Assembly (NCBI GenBank): GCA_036493475.1
Contig: DASXPS010000010.1
Location: 1 to 64,000 of the forward strand
Direction: 5' to 3'
Length of the DNA stretch: 64,000 bases
From: Sporichthyaceae bacterium
GTDB lineage: Bacteria > Actinomycetota > Actinomycetes > Sporichthyales > Sporichthyaceae
Shown: in pieces, positions 34,025 to 42,306 of the stretch
Position numbering within the stretch: the first letter of the stretch is position 1
How the letters are laid out: every line of letters begins with the position of its first letter
Program-made: the position numbers and the translations under genes
The notes under the pieces: generated by a model
The model's database searches: none
Told to the model about the DNA's origin: nothing
What the model saw: only the letters and a program-made list of their open reading frames with translations

Positions 34025-35842
34025 ATGACAGCCGGCACGGACGCCGCCGCGTCGATTCCCGCCCTGTTCGCGCAACGGGTGGCCCAAACGCCCGACAGCC
34101 TCGCGTTCCGGTACCGCAGCGAGAACGGCTGGACGGACCTGACCTGGGCGCAGTCCGAGGTGCCGGTGCGTCAGCTGGCCTCCGGGCTGATCGCGCTCGG
34201 GGTGGGCGAGGAGAGCCGGGTGGCCATCCTGGCCGGTACCCGGTGGGAGTGGATCCTGGCCGATCTGTCGATCCTGGCCGCCGGTGGCGCGACCACCACG
34301 ATCTACCCGTCGAACACCGCCGAGGAGTGCGCGTTCGTGATCGCCGACTCCGACTCGATTCTGGTGGTCGCGGAGAACGAGGCCCAGGTGGCCAAGTTGC
34401 GCACGGTCCGGGAGAAGATTCCCGCGGTGCGTCACGTGATCGTCATGGACGGCGACGCCGACGACGATTGGGTGCTGACGCTGGATCAGGTGCGTGCCGC
34501 CGGCGCCGAACTGGCCGCGGCCTCACCCGGTGAGTACGCCGCGCGGATCGCGGCCATAAAGCCGGAGCGACTGTCCACGCTGGTCTACACCTCGGGTACC
34601 ACCGGCCGGCCCAAGGGCGTGGAACTGACCCACGACAACTGGGTGTACGTGGCCGAGGCCTCCCTCGCGCTGGACCTGGCCCGTTCCGATGACCTGCACT
34701 TCCTGTGGCTGCCGATGTCGCACGTGTTCGGCAAGGTGCTCGAGGTGATCATGATCGCCAACGGCACGCCGACGGTGATCGACGGCGCGGTGGACAAGAT
34801 TGTGGCCAACCTCGGGGAGATCCGCCCGACGATCATGGCCGGCGCGCCCCGGGTGTTCGAGAAGGCGCACAACACGATCGTGTCCACGGTGCGCAATGAG
34901 GGCGGCGCCAAGCTCGCGTTGTTCCAGTGGGCCCGCGGGCTGGGCCTGGCCGCGAGTCGGGCCCGTCAGCAGGGCAAGTCCCCGTCGTTGGTCACCCGGG
35001 CGCAGTTGCTGCTCGCCGACCGGTTGGTGTTCGCCAAGATCCGCGGTCGGTTCGGCGGCCGGGTGCGCGCGTTCATCTCCGGTTCCGCGCCGCTGTCCGC
35101 GGAGATCGCTGAGTTCTTCGACGGCGTCGGCATGCCGATCCTGGAGGGCTACGGGCTCACCGAGTCCTCCGCGGCCAGCTTCGTCAACCGGCCGAACTCG
35201 GCGCGCTACGGCACCGTCGGACCGCCGCTGCCCGGCACCGAGGTGCGCCTCGCCGAGGACGGTGAGGTGCTTATTCGTGGCCGCGGCGTCATGCGCGGCT
35301 ACCACGGGTTGCCCGAGGAGACCGCAGCCACGCTGCTGCCCGGCGGTTGGTTGGCCACCGGGGACATCGGGGAACTCGACGAGGCCGGCCGGTTGCGCAT
35401 CACCGATCGCAAGAAGGAGCTGATCAAGACCTCGGGTGGCAAGTACGTGGCGCCCGCGCCGATCGAGGGCAGGATCAAGGCGGCGTGCCCGTTCGCGTCC
35501 AACGTGGTGGTGCACGGGGAGCGGCGCAACTTCTGCGTCGCGCTGCTCACCCTCGACCCGGACGTGACCCGGGCGTGGGCGGCGGTGCACGGCAAGTCGC
35601 AGGACGTGGCCGTGCTGGCCGAGGACGAGACGCTGCGCGCGGAGGTGCGCAAGGCCGTTGACTCGGTCAACGCCGACCTGCCCAGTTACTCCACCATCAA
35701 GGACTTCGCGATCCTGCCCGCCGATTTCACTGTGGAGAGCGGGGAGCTGACCGCGAGTCTGAAGGTGCGACGCAAGATCGTGGAAACCAAGTACGCCGAC
35801 GTGTTGGACCGCTTCTACGTAGGTGCTGTCGAGCAAATCTGA
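34025..35842 (+). CDS. long-chain fatty-acid-CoA synthetase
   Basis: A 605-residue FadD15-like acyl-CoA synthetase. All family motifs are intact: YTSGTTGRPKGVELTH, LPMSHVFGKVLE, the fatty-acyl signature around EGYGLTESSAAS, WLATGDIGELDEAGRL, and DRKKELIKTSGGKYVAP. ATG 34025 follows GAGGAG; the frame opens upstream to 33974 without a ribosome site. It activates long-chain fatty acids for beta-oxidation or lipid synthesis. It lies 77 bases after the PRC unit and may have its own promoter. Confidence 0.94.
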   Translation: MTAGTDAAASIPALFAQRVAQTPDSLAFRYRSENGWTDLTWAQSEVPVRQLASGLIALGVGEESRVAILAGTRWEWILADLSILAAGGATTTIYPSNTAEECAFVIADSDSILVVAENEAQVAKLRTVREKIPAVRHVIVMDGDADDDWVLTLDQVRAAGAELAAASPGEYAARIAAIKPERLSTLVYTSGTTGRPKGVELTHDNWVYVAEASLALDLARSDDLHFLWLPMSHVFGKVLEVIMIANGTPTVIDGAVDKIVANLGEIRPTIMAGAPRVFEKAHNTIVSTVRNEGGAKLALFQWARGLGLAASRARQQGKSPSLVTRAQLLLADRLVFAKIRGRFGGRVRAFISGSAPLSAEIAEFFDGVGMPILEGYGLTESSAASFVNRPNSARYGTVGPPLPGTEVRLAEDGEVLIRGRGVMRGYHGLPEETAATLLPGGWLATGDIGELDEAGRLRITDRKKELIKTSGGKYVAPAPIEGRIKAACPFASNVVVHGERRNFCVALLTLDPDVTRAWAAVHGKSQDVAVLAEDETLRAEVRKAVDSVNADLPSYSTIKDFAILPADFTVESGELTASLKVRRKIVETKYADVLDRFYVGAVEQI

Positions 35843-35852
35843 GTTTGCGTCA

Positions 35853-36581
35853 CTACTTCTGTGGCGTGGTCACTGTCGAGGCGGCCACCGAGCCGTGCGG
35901 CGTGGGCTGTTCCGGCGCGTTGCCGGTCGGCAGCACGATGCCCACGATCAGCGCGATCGCGGCCAGCGCGGTGAGCCAGGCCGCCATGCGGTTGCCCGCC
36001 CAACCGCCATAGTTCTCGGCGCCTTCGGCGCGCTGGGTGAGCCGCGCCGCCCGCCGGTGCTGGCGGGGCACACTCGGCTCCAGCCGGCGCAGGAACACCT
36101 TCTCGGTGTGGTTGCGGGTGATCGCCCGCAGGTTCGCGAACGGGGCGAGCACGCCCCACCAACCGCGCCGCAAGGTCTCCCGCTGCACCCGCTGGTAGGT
36201 GGCCAGGCCGCAGGTGCGGCACAGCAGTGCGTTGTGCACCGTGCTGCGGGCGCGTAGACCGCCGGGGGCCACGGAGTGCAGGCTGACCCGTACCGCCGGC
36301 GTGGCGGTGCACTGCCGGCAGCCGCGCGCCCGGCGCGGGAACAGGACGCCGTGCTCATGCGCCTGCTCGATCGCGTGCCAGGCCAGGTCCAGTTCGTGGT
36401 GGCACAGGTCGGCGGATACGGCGCGGGCGGCGGCGGAGTTGCCGGCGTCGTGGTTCTGCTCGGTGGCCGTCTCGGAGAGCAGAGCGGCCCAGATCAGGTA
36501 GGCATCACGTGCTTGGGCGAGGGTGGCGTCGTCATCGAGCCCGAGCGTGGCGTATGCACGCCGAAGTTCCCTCACGTCCAT
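35853..36581 (-). CDS. membrane protein with N-terminal helical and zinc-ribbon-like region
   Basis: A 242-residue protein of unknown function. The N-terminal 75 residues (VRELRRAYATLGLDDDATLA onward) resemble the helix pattern of a J-domain but have no HPD. A pair of CxxC motifs, GCRQC and CRTC, about 35 residues apart could bind zinc. A conserved-looking block follows (RRGWWGVLAPFANLRAITRN), and one membrane helix lies near the C-terminus (ALAAIALIVGIVLPTG). ATG 36581 was chosen; the frame upstream to 37187 overlaps the lipoprotein gene on the other strand. Confidence 0.62.
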   Translation of the reverse strand: MDVRELRRAYATLGLDDDATLAQARDAYLIWAALLSETATEQNHDAGNSAAARAVSADLCHHELDLAWHAIEQAHEHGVLFPRRARGCRQCTATPAVRVSLHSVAPGGLRARSTVHNALLCRTCGLATYQRVQRETLRRGWWGVLAPFANLRAITRNHTEKVFLRRLEPSVPRQHRRAARLTQRAEGAENYGGWAGNRMAAWLTALAAIALIVGIVLPTGNAPEQPTPHGSVAASTVTTPQK

Positions 36582-36738
36582 GTGCCGCCCCCGCGAACCA
36601 CTGCTCCCCTGGATCCCTTTGTTGTAGGGGATTTCCCCGTCCGCCCGGGGCGGTTTGCCGGCATACCGTCCGAACGACCGATGCCCGGCCCATCCGGGTG
36701 GGTTGAGTTGGCTCGGGCAGGCCGGGACAATTCGGGGC

Positions 36739-37323
36739 ATGAGACCCACAACGCCATTGATGCTGACCGCGGCCCTACTCCTGGCCGGCTGCGGTTCGGG
36801 CTCGTCGAACGCGTCGAACAACACGGCGGCCACCTCGGTGCCGACGGTTCCGACGCCGTCGGTCGCGCCCAGCTCGTCCATCCGGGTCAGCGTCGACGCG
36901 TTCACCGACGGCGCCACCATCCCGGAGGAGTACACCTGTCGGGGCGCGGGCAAGCGGCCGGTGGTCAGCTGGACCGGGGTACCCAGCGGGGCGACGTCGA
37001 CCGCACTCGCGGTGACCGACCCGGACGCGCCCACCGGGGAGTACCTGCACTGGCTGGTATTCGACCTGGCGCCGGACTCGAGCGGTCGGCTGGCCGCAGG
37101 GCCGGTGACCTCACCCGCGAAGGAGGCGGACAACAGCGGCGGCACGCCCGGCTGGAAGGCGCCCTGCCCGCCCAAGGGCACCGGCACGCACCACTACCAC
37201 GTCACCGTGTTCGCGGTGGCGGGCACGATCACGGCCGGTGATTCAAAGGCAGAACTCGCCGCGGTCCGCAAGCAGGCCACGGCGCAGGGCGAGATCGTCG
37301 GTCTGGTGGCCGCGCAGTCCTGA
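36739..37323 (+). CDS. YbhB/YbcL-family (PEBP-like) lipoprotein
   Basis: A 194-residue lipoprotein. The signal peptide has a lipobox LLLAGC, followed by a Ser/Thr/Pro spacer. The phosphatidylethanolamine-binding-protein fold is shown by FTDGATIPEEYTCRGAG, SWTGVPSGATSTALAVTDPDAP, HWLVFDLAP and GTHHYHVTVFAV. Family members bind anionic ligands or regulate proteins; the bacterial role is unclear. ATG 36739 starts the signal peptide. It is divergent from the zinc-ribbon membrane gene and convergent with asnS 7 bases on. Confidence 0.88.
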   Translation: MRPTTPLMLTAALLLAGCGSGSSNASNNTAATSVPTVPTPSVAPSSSIRVSVDAFTDGATIPEEYTCRGAGKRPVVSWTGVPSGATSTALAVTDPDAPTGEYLHWLVFDLAPDSSGRLAAGPVTSPAKEADNSGGTPGWKAPCPPKGTGTHHYHVTVFAVAGTITAGDSKAELAAVRKQATAQGEIVGLVAAQS

Positions 37324-37330
37324 CAGCGTC

Positions 37331-38740
37331 TTAGAAGTCCGCGTTGCGCGGAGTGCGTGGGAACGGGATCACGTCGCGCACGTTGGTCATGCCGGTGGCG
37401 TAAACCATGGTGCGCTCGAAGCCCAGGCCGAACCCGGCGTGCGGCACGGTCCCGTAGCGGCGCAGGTCCCGATACCACCAGTAGTCGTCGCGGTTCAGCC
37501 CCATCTCGTCCAGCCGCGCGTCGAGCACGTCCAGGCGCTCCTCGCGTTGCGAGCCGCCGATGATCTCCCCGATGCCCGGTGCCAGCACGTCCATCGCGGC
37601 CACCGTGCGGCCATCGTCGTTGGCGCGCATGTAGAACGCCTTGATATCGCGCGGGTAGTTCATCAGCACCACGGGGCGGCCGACGAGTTCCTCGGTGAGG
37701 TAGCGCTCGTGCTCGGACTGCAGGTCGGCGCCCCAGGCCACCGGGAACTCGAACTTCGTGCCGGCTGCCACGGCTTTTTCCAATGCGGCGATGGCGTCGG
37801 TGTAGGTCATCCGCTCGAAGCTGGACTCGACGAAGCTCTCCAGCCGGCTGATGCAGTCCGGGTCGATGCGCTCGGCGAAGAAGGCGAGGTCGTCGCCGCG
37901 TTCGTCGAGCACCGCGCGGAACAGGTATTTCAGGAACGCCTCGGCCAGGTCGGCGTCGGCGGTGAGATCGGCGAAGGCGATCTCCGGTTCGATCATCCAG
38001 AACTCGGCCAGGTGCCGCGCGGTGTTGGAGTTCTCCGCGCGGAACGTCGGGCCGAACGTGTAGACCTTGCTCATCGCCAGGCAGTACGTCTCCACGTTCA
38101 GCTGGCCGGACACGGTCAGGTGCGCCTCGCGGCCGAAGAAATCCTCGTTGAAGTCGACCTTGCCGTCCGGGGTGCGCGGCAGGTTGGCCAGGTCGAGGGT
38201 GGACACCCGGAACATCGCCCCGGCGCCCTCGGCGTCGTTCGCGGTGATGATCGGGGTGTGGATCCAGAAGAAGCCGCGGTCGTTGAAGAATCGGTTCACG
38301 GCCATCGACAGGCAGTGCCGGACCCGGGTGACGGCGCCGAAGGTGTTGGTGCGGGCGCGTAGGTGCGCGATCTCCCGCAGGTACTCGAACGTGTGCTGCT
38401 TGGCGGCGGCGGGATAGGTGTCCGGGTCGTCCACCCAGCCGAGCACCTCGACCCGGCTCGCGTCCACCTCGACGCTCTGCCCCTTGCCCTTGGACTCCGC
38501 CACGGTGCCGGTGACCACCACCGAACAGCCCGTGGTCAGTCGAGTGATCTCATTGGCGTAGTTGTCCAACTCGGGTCGCGCGACCACCTGCAGGGTGGCG
38601 AAACAGGAGCCGTCGTGCACGGCGAGGAACGACAGCCCCGCCTTCGCGTCCCGCCGCGTCCGCACCCACCCCTGCACGGTCACGGTGTCGCCGACCCCGG
38701 CGTCGCCGCGGAGAACCTCGGAGATCATCAACGTGGTCAC
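37331..38740 (-). CDS. asnS: asparaginyl-tRNA synthetase
   Basis: A 469-residue class IIb aminoacyl-tRNA synthetase. An OB-fold anticodon-binding domain ([16 protein letters not shown], residues about 18-105) precedes the catalytic core: motif 2 is near [20 protein letters not shown], and motif 3 is [15 protein letters not shown]. The sequence [20 protein letters not shown] and an insert of the AsnRS kind separate it from AspRS. GTG 38740 gives a normal N-terminus. A palindromic gap of 288 bases lies upstream. Confidence 0.96.
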   Translation of the reverse strand: MTTLMISEVLRGDAGVGDTVTVQGWVRTRRDAKAGLSFLAVHDGSCFATLQVVARPELDNYANEITRLTTGCSVVVTGTVAESKGKGQSVEVDASRVEVLGWVDDPDTYPAAAKQHTFEYLREIAHLRARTNTFGAVTRVRHCLSMAVNRFFNDRGFFWIHTPIITANDAEGAGAMFRVSTLDLANLPRTPDGKVDFNEDFFGREAHLTVSGQLNVETYCLAMSKVYTFGPTFRAENSNTARHLAEFWMIEPEIAFADLTADADLAEAFLKYLFRAVLDERGDDLAFFAERIDPDCISRLESFVESSFERMTYTDAIAALEKAVAAGTKFEFPVAWGADLQSEHERYLTEELVGRPVVLMNYPRDIKAFYMRANDDGRTVAAMDVLAPGIGEIIGGSQREERLDVLDARLDEMGLNRDDYWWYRDLRRYGTVPHAGFGLGFERTMVYATGMTNVRDVIPFPRTPRNADF

Positions 38741-38866
38741 CGGGGCAGCCTAGCCGGCAGGTACCTCAGCCCACCCGCGTGATGTCCGGCCAGACCCGGC
38801 GGTGGATGCGCAGCACCTCCGCATCCACTCGCGCCGCCGCGTAGGGCCGGTGCTCCCCTACCGAAA

Positions 38867-38880
38867 GCCTCGCCCGAGGC
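38867..38880. repeat. palindrome GCCTCG-CC-CGAGGC
   Basis: Perfect 6-bp arms with a 2-base spacer in the asnS upstream gap; first of three palindromes in 114 bases. Confidence 0.45.
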
Positions 38881-38889
38881 GCTTCTCTC

Positions 38890-38905
38890 CGCTCATTCAT
38901 GAGCG
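38890..38905. repeat. palindrome CGCTCAT-TC-ATGAGCG
   Basis: Perfect 7-bp arms with a 2-base spacer, 10 bases after the previous palindrome. Confidence 0.5.
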
Positions 38906-38915
38906 CAGCGGGCTC

Positions 38916-38980
38916 TGTCATACGCGGGGCGTCACTTTCGGGGCTCTGGGGGCCCCGAGAATGACGCCCCACGTATGACA
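38916..38980. repeat. 65-bp extended palindrome
   Basis: TGTCATACGCGGGGCGTCA (38916-38934) is the reverse complement of 38962-38980 with one mismatch. The interior continues to pair (TTTCGGGGC with GCCCCGAGAA). The result is a long hairpin between the 3' end of the EamA gene and the start of asnS. It could be a terminator for the EamA transcript, a REP-like dispersed repeat, or a regulator site. No U-tract follows, which weakens a simple terminator reading. Confidence 0.65.
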
Positions 38981-39028
38981 GTCACGTCCGACGCCACGCG
39001 CCGCGCCGCCGCCGGTGGCGTGGATCCC

Positions 39029-40054
39029 CTAGTGGCCGGTTCGCCACCAATCGGCATCGGCCATCGACCGCAGCGCCCACGCCTGCCCGAACCGTCGGCG
39101 CTCGGATTTCAGCGAGGGAAACGGCGCGTGGCCGAGGGATTGGCCCGCGGCGGTCGGAGCCGACGCCCGCTTCCCCATGACCACCGCGCCCAGCACGACC
39201 AGCGCGGTGAGCACCGCGGCGGGTTGCACGGCCTCGCCGAAGAAGGCCGCCGACCAGATCATGGTCAGCACCGGCTGCGCCAATTGCAGCCGACCCACTC
39301 GCGCCAGGCCGCCGCGGGCCAGCCCGGCGTACCAGGCGAAGAACCCGCCCCACATGCTGATCGCGCCGACATAGGCCAGGCCCGCCACCGCGCCGCTGGT
39401 GACGTGCTCGGGGCGCCGCAGCGCCAGGGAGAGCGCGGTCAGCGGCAACGACAGCGGCAGCACCAGCAACACCGCCCAGCAGATCACCCGCCACCCGCCG
39501 TGCCGGCGCGCCAGAATCGCGCCCTCGGTGTAGGAGATGCCCGCGGCCAGCATCGCGCCCAGCAGGTAGCCGTCGGCCGGCGTCGGGCGGCCGGCACCCT
39601 GCACGGCGGCGAAGCAGAGCACCGCGGCCAGGCCAACGCCGGTGGCCGGCCAATAGCGGCGATCGGGTCGCTCGCCGGCCCGAAGCACGGCAAGCCCCGC
39701 GGTGATCGCTGGGATCAGCCCGGCCATCGCGGCTGCGTGCGTGCTGTCCACGTCGCGCAGCGCGAGCGTGGTCAGCAACGGGAAGGCGAACGTGGCGCCG
39801 ACGGCGACCACGGCGATCTGTCCGGTGGCCTCGCGAGGTGGATGGGGCTCATGACGCATCGCCAACAGCACCGCGGCCAACACGCCGGCCGCCGCGGCCC
39901 GGGCGGTCACCACCGTCACCACGCCAAAGGCGGGCTCCGCGGCCCGAGTGGCCGGGAAGGTGAGGCTGAAGGCGAGGACGCCGAGCGCGCCGAGAAGGAT
40001 TCCGCCGCGATGCGCTTCCCTACCGACCGCGGATGCGCTTTCCTTGTGTCCCAT
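39029..40054 (-). CDS. EamA/DMT-family transporter
   Basis: A 341-residue drug/metabolite exporter-type protein with about ten membrane helices in two EamA repeats (LGALGVLAFSLTFPATRAAE start; second repeat from LLGAMLAAGISYTEGAILAR). WGGFFAWYAGLARGG and LQLAQPVLTMIWSAAFFGE are typical. The C-terminal 40 residues are a basic tail. The ATG is the reverse of the CATG that also starts the divergent MocR gene. Pairing with a PLP-dependent MocR regulator suggests amino-acid- or amine-like cargo under that regulator's control. Confidence 0.88.
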   Translation of the reverse strand: MGHKESASAVGREAHRGGILLGALGVLAFSLTFPATRAAEPAFGVVTVVTARAAAAGVLAAVLLAMRHEPHPPREATGQIAVVAVGATFAFPLLTTLALRDVDSTHAAAMAGLIPAITAGLAVLRAGERPDRRYWPATGVGLAAVLCFAAVQGAGRPTPADGYLLGAMLAAGISYTEGAILARRHGGWRVICWAVLLVLPLSLPLTALSLALRRPEHVTSGAVAGLAYVGAISMWGGFFAWYAGLARGGLARVGRLQLAQPVLTMIWSAAFFGEAVQPAAVLTALVVLGAVVMGKRASAPTAAGQSLGHAPFPSLKSERRRFGQAWALRSMADADWWRTGH

Positions 40055-40084
40055 GAACTACGATAGCGGAGCCGATGCGCTTCT
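40009..40084. promoter_or_regulatory. three direct repeats GATGCGCTT around a shared start codon
   Basis: GATGCGCTT occurs at 40009, 40032 and 40074 in the same orientation, each followed by T/C. The 23- and 42-base periods are close to two and four helical turns. MocR proteins such as GabR and PdxR bind direct repeats, so these may be the operator of the 40053 regulator. Two copies lie in the 5' ends of the two coding regions. Confidence 0.5.
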
Positions 40085-41447
40085 CCTAGAGCTGGAGCGA
40101 ATCACGCGGGATTCTCCGCCCCAGACGCAACTTCCCGCCACGCGTGAGCTGCAGAAGCGCTTCCGCGTCAGCGCGCTGACCACGCAACGAGTGCTGGCCG
40201 CGCTCGCGGCCCGTGGGCTGCTGGTGACCCGGCCGGGGCGGGGCACGTTCACCGCCGCGGCACCCACGCCGGGTCGGGCGTTGGACCCGTCCTGGCAGGT
40301 GCTGGCGTTGGGCGCCCGACCCGAGCTGGCCGTCGAACTGGACGACCTGTTGGCCCCGGTGCCGGCGGGGACGGTCTCGCTGGTGACCGCATTCCTGGAC
40401 CCGTCGCTGCAGCCGCTGGGGCTGCTGCAGGCCGCGGCCGGTCGGGCGGCGCGGCGTCCCGGCTCCTGGGCGCATCCCAGCGCCGAGGGTCTGCCCGAAC
40501 TGCGCGCACACCTGGCCGCCGAGCTCGGGCCCGGCCACCGCGCGGACGACGTGCTGATCGCCCCGGGCGGGCAGGCCGCATTGGCCGCGGCGTTCCGCTA
40601 CCTCGCCGCGCCTGGCGACCCGGTCGTGGTCGAATCGCCCACCTACCCCGGCGCGCTGGCCGCGGCTCGCAACGCCGGGCTGCGCCTGGTGCCGGTGCCC
40701 ACCGATGCGGACGGCGTGCTGCCCGACGCGCTGGAGGAGGCACTGACCCGCAGCGGTGCCCGGCTGGTCTACCTGCAGCCCCGGCACGCCAACCCCACCG
40801 GCGCGACGCTGTCCGCCGACCGGCGCGACCCGGTGCTGGCCGCGGTCACCCGCGCGGGGGCGTTTCTGGTCGAGGACGACTGGGTGCGCGACCTGGACCT
40901 GGACGGCCCTACGCCGCCGCCCCTGGCCACCCGCGATTCGCACGGCGCGGTGGTGCACATCCGCTCGCTGACCAAGCCCGTCGCCGCCGGGCTGCGGGTC
41001 TCCGGCCTGATTGCCCGCGGGCCGGTGCTGGCCCGGCTGCGCCGTGGCCGACTGTGCGACGACCTGTTCGTCTCCCCGCTGCTGCAGCAGATTGCCGTCG
41101 ACGTGCTCACGGCGCCGGGCTGGCCGCGGCATCTGGCCGGGGTCCGGCGTGTGCTGCGTGAGCGGCGTGCCGCCCTGCTGCAGGCGGTACTGGGCCTGCC
41201 CGGTGTGGAATCGGTGGGCACCCCCCGTGGCGGTGTGCACCTGTGGGTGCGGCTGCCCGCCGGCGTGGAGGAGCGCACGCTGGTGGAGGCAGCCCGCCGG
41301 CACGGCGTCGCGGTCGGCGCGGGCCGCGCCTATGTCGCCGGTGAACCGGACGCCGCCCACCTGCGCCTCAGCTACGGCGCCGCGGCGCCCGAGACCCTGC
41401 GCGAGGGCGTCGCCCGGCTCGGGACGGCGTTGCGCGAGGTCAGCTGA
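40053..41447 (+). CDS. MocR-family (GntR-wHTH/aminotransferase) regulator
   Basis: A 464-residue chimera. Residues 1-75 are a GntR winged helix (LPATRELQKRFRVSALTTQR, LAALAARGLLVTRPGRGTF); residues about 110-464 are a fold-type I aminotransferase domain with PTYPGALAAARNAG, YLQPRHANPTGATLS, LVEDDWVRDLDLDG and the PLP Lys in IRSLTKPVAAGLRVSG. Such proteins sense PLP or amino compounds and regulate divergent genes. ATG 40053 overlaps the reverse ATG of the EamA gene in one CATG. The long frame upstream to 39948 is inside that gene. Confidence 0.88.
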   Translation: MNYDSGADALLLELERITRDSPPQTQLPATRELQKRFRVSALTTQRVLAALAARGLLVTRPGRGTFTAAAPTPGRALDPSWQVLALGARPELAVELDDLLAPVPAGTVSLVTAFLDPSLQPLGLLQAAAGRAARRPGSWAHPSAEGLPELRAHLAAELGPGHRADDVLIAPGGQAALAAAFRYLAAPGDPVVVESPTYPGALAAARNAGLRLVPVPTDADGVLPDALEEALTRSGARLVYLQPRHANPTGATLSADRRDPVLAAVTRAGAFLVEDDWVRDLDLDGPTPPPLATRDSHGAVVHIRSLTKPVAAGLRVSGLIARGPVLARLRRGRLCDDLFVSPLLQQIAVDVLTAPGWPRHLAGVRRVLRERRAALLQAVLGLPGVESVGTPRGGVHLWVRLPAGVEERTLVEAARRHGVAVGAGRAYVAGEPDAAHLRLSYGAAAPETLREGVARLGTALREVS

Positions 41448-41466
41448 CGTAAGAGGGGGCGGGGTA

Positions 41467-42075
41467 CTAGCGGGAGTAGTACTCGACCACCAGCTGCTCG
41501 TCACACACGATGGGGATCTCGGAGCGGACCGGCGGGCGTTCCAGGCGGAATTTCAGATCGTCGTGGTTCACCTGCAGGTACGGCGGGATGACCTCGGCGG
41601 CGTTCGCACCCGCGGCGGCCACCTGGAAGTTCTTCTTGTTCCGGCTGCGGTTGGCCACGGCGACCACGTCGCCGGGCTGCACCCGGTAGGACGGACGGTC
41701 CACCCGGGAGCCGTTCACCTCGAGGTGCTGGTGGGTGACCATCTGGCGGGCCTGGTAGATGGTGCGGGCCAGACCGGAGCGCAGCACCAGGGCGTCCAGT
41801 CGGGTCTCCAGGTCGACGATGAGCACCTCACCGGTCTTGCCGGTGTGCGCGTGGGCGTGCTCGAAGGCGCGGCGCAGCTGGGTCTCGGAGATGTCGTACT
41901 GCGCGCGCAGGCGCTGCTTCTCCAGCAGACGGGTCTTGTAGTCCGAGGTCTGCTTGCGACCACGGCCGTGCACGCCCGGCGGGTAGGGGCGGGCCTCGAA
42001 GTACTTCACGCACTTCGGGGTCAGCGGGATGCCCAGTGCGCGGGACAGCTTGGCCTTGGGTCGGGAGTTGTTCAC
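41467..42075 (-). CDS. rpsD: 30S ribosomal protein S4
   Basis: A 202-residue primary 16S rRNA-binding protein. It is the zinc-free form: the N-terminal Cys cluster is missing and the start reads NNSRPKAKLSRALGIPLTPK. FEARPYPPGVHGRGRKQ, LLEKQRLRAQYDISE and the S4 RNA-binding domain RLDALVLRSGLARTIYQARQ follow; it ends CDEQLVVEYYSR. GTG 42075 was chosen by family length; GGAG is upstream. It stands alone, not in the alpha operon, and has a structured leader. In other bacteria S4 represses its own message. Confidence 0.95.
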   Translation of the reverse strand: MNNSRPKAKLSRALGIPLTPKCVKYFEARPYPPGVHGRGRKQTSDYKTRLLEKQRLRAQYDISETQLRRAFEHAHAHTGKTGEVLIVDLETRLDALVLRSGLARTIYQARQMVTHQHLEVNGSRVDRPSYRVQPGDVVAVANRSRNKKNFQVAAAGANAAEVIPPYLQVNHDDLKFRLERPPVRSEIPIVCDEQLVVEYYSR

Positions 42076-42124
42076 GTCGGTGGTCTCCGTCGGTCGCGTG
42101 TGTGCGTCTGCGTGCGGGCAAGGG

Positions 42125-42189
42125 AAAAAGTGCAGCGTCGGTCCGGAGGGACCTCCGGTGGCACGATGTGCCTCCACCGGGCTGCACTT
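42125..42189 (-). ncRNA. structured rpsD leader with terminator-like 3' end
   Basis: Read on the minus strand: a 9-bp outer helix (AAGTGCAGC/GCTGCACTT) encloses two hairpins, one with CCGGTGG/CCACCGG arms and one GGTCC-CTCC-GGACC. It is followed at once by TTTTT and lies 49 bases before the rpsD start. This three-way junction plus U-run looks like an intrinsic terminator/attenuator. No minus-strand gene lies just upstream that it could end, so it is best read as a regulatory 5' leader, possibly bound by S4 itself. The structure is seen; the role is inferred. Confidence 0.6.
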
Positions 42190-42306
42190 CCAAGGCCCCG
42201 GAGAACCGGGATGCCTGCATGGTGCGGGGCGCCACCACAGGGCGGCGCCGGGCCAGCCTAGGGCACCGGCCCGGACGGGAGCGAATCGGGCCGACGGGGG
42301 CCTACC

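Noticed and set aside
38766-38972. Possible 68-residue gene upstream of asnS
   Set aside because: No ribosome site, most of it lies in the palindromes, and the VLRIHRRVWPDI end is too little to call homology; it could be a gene remnant.
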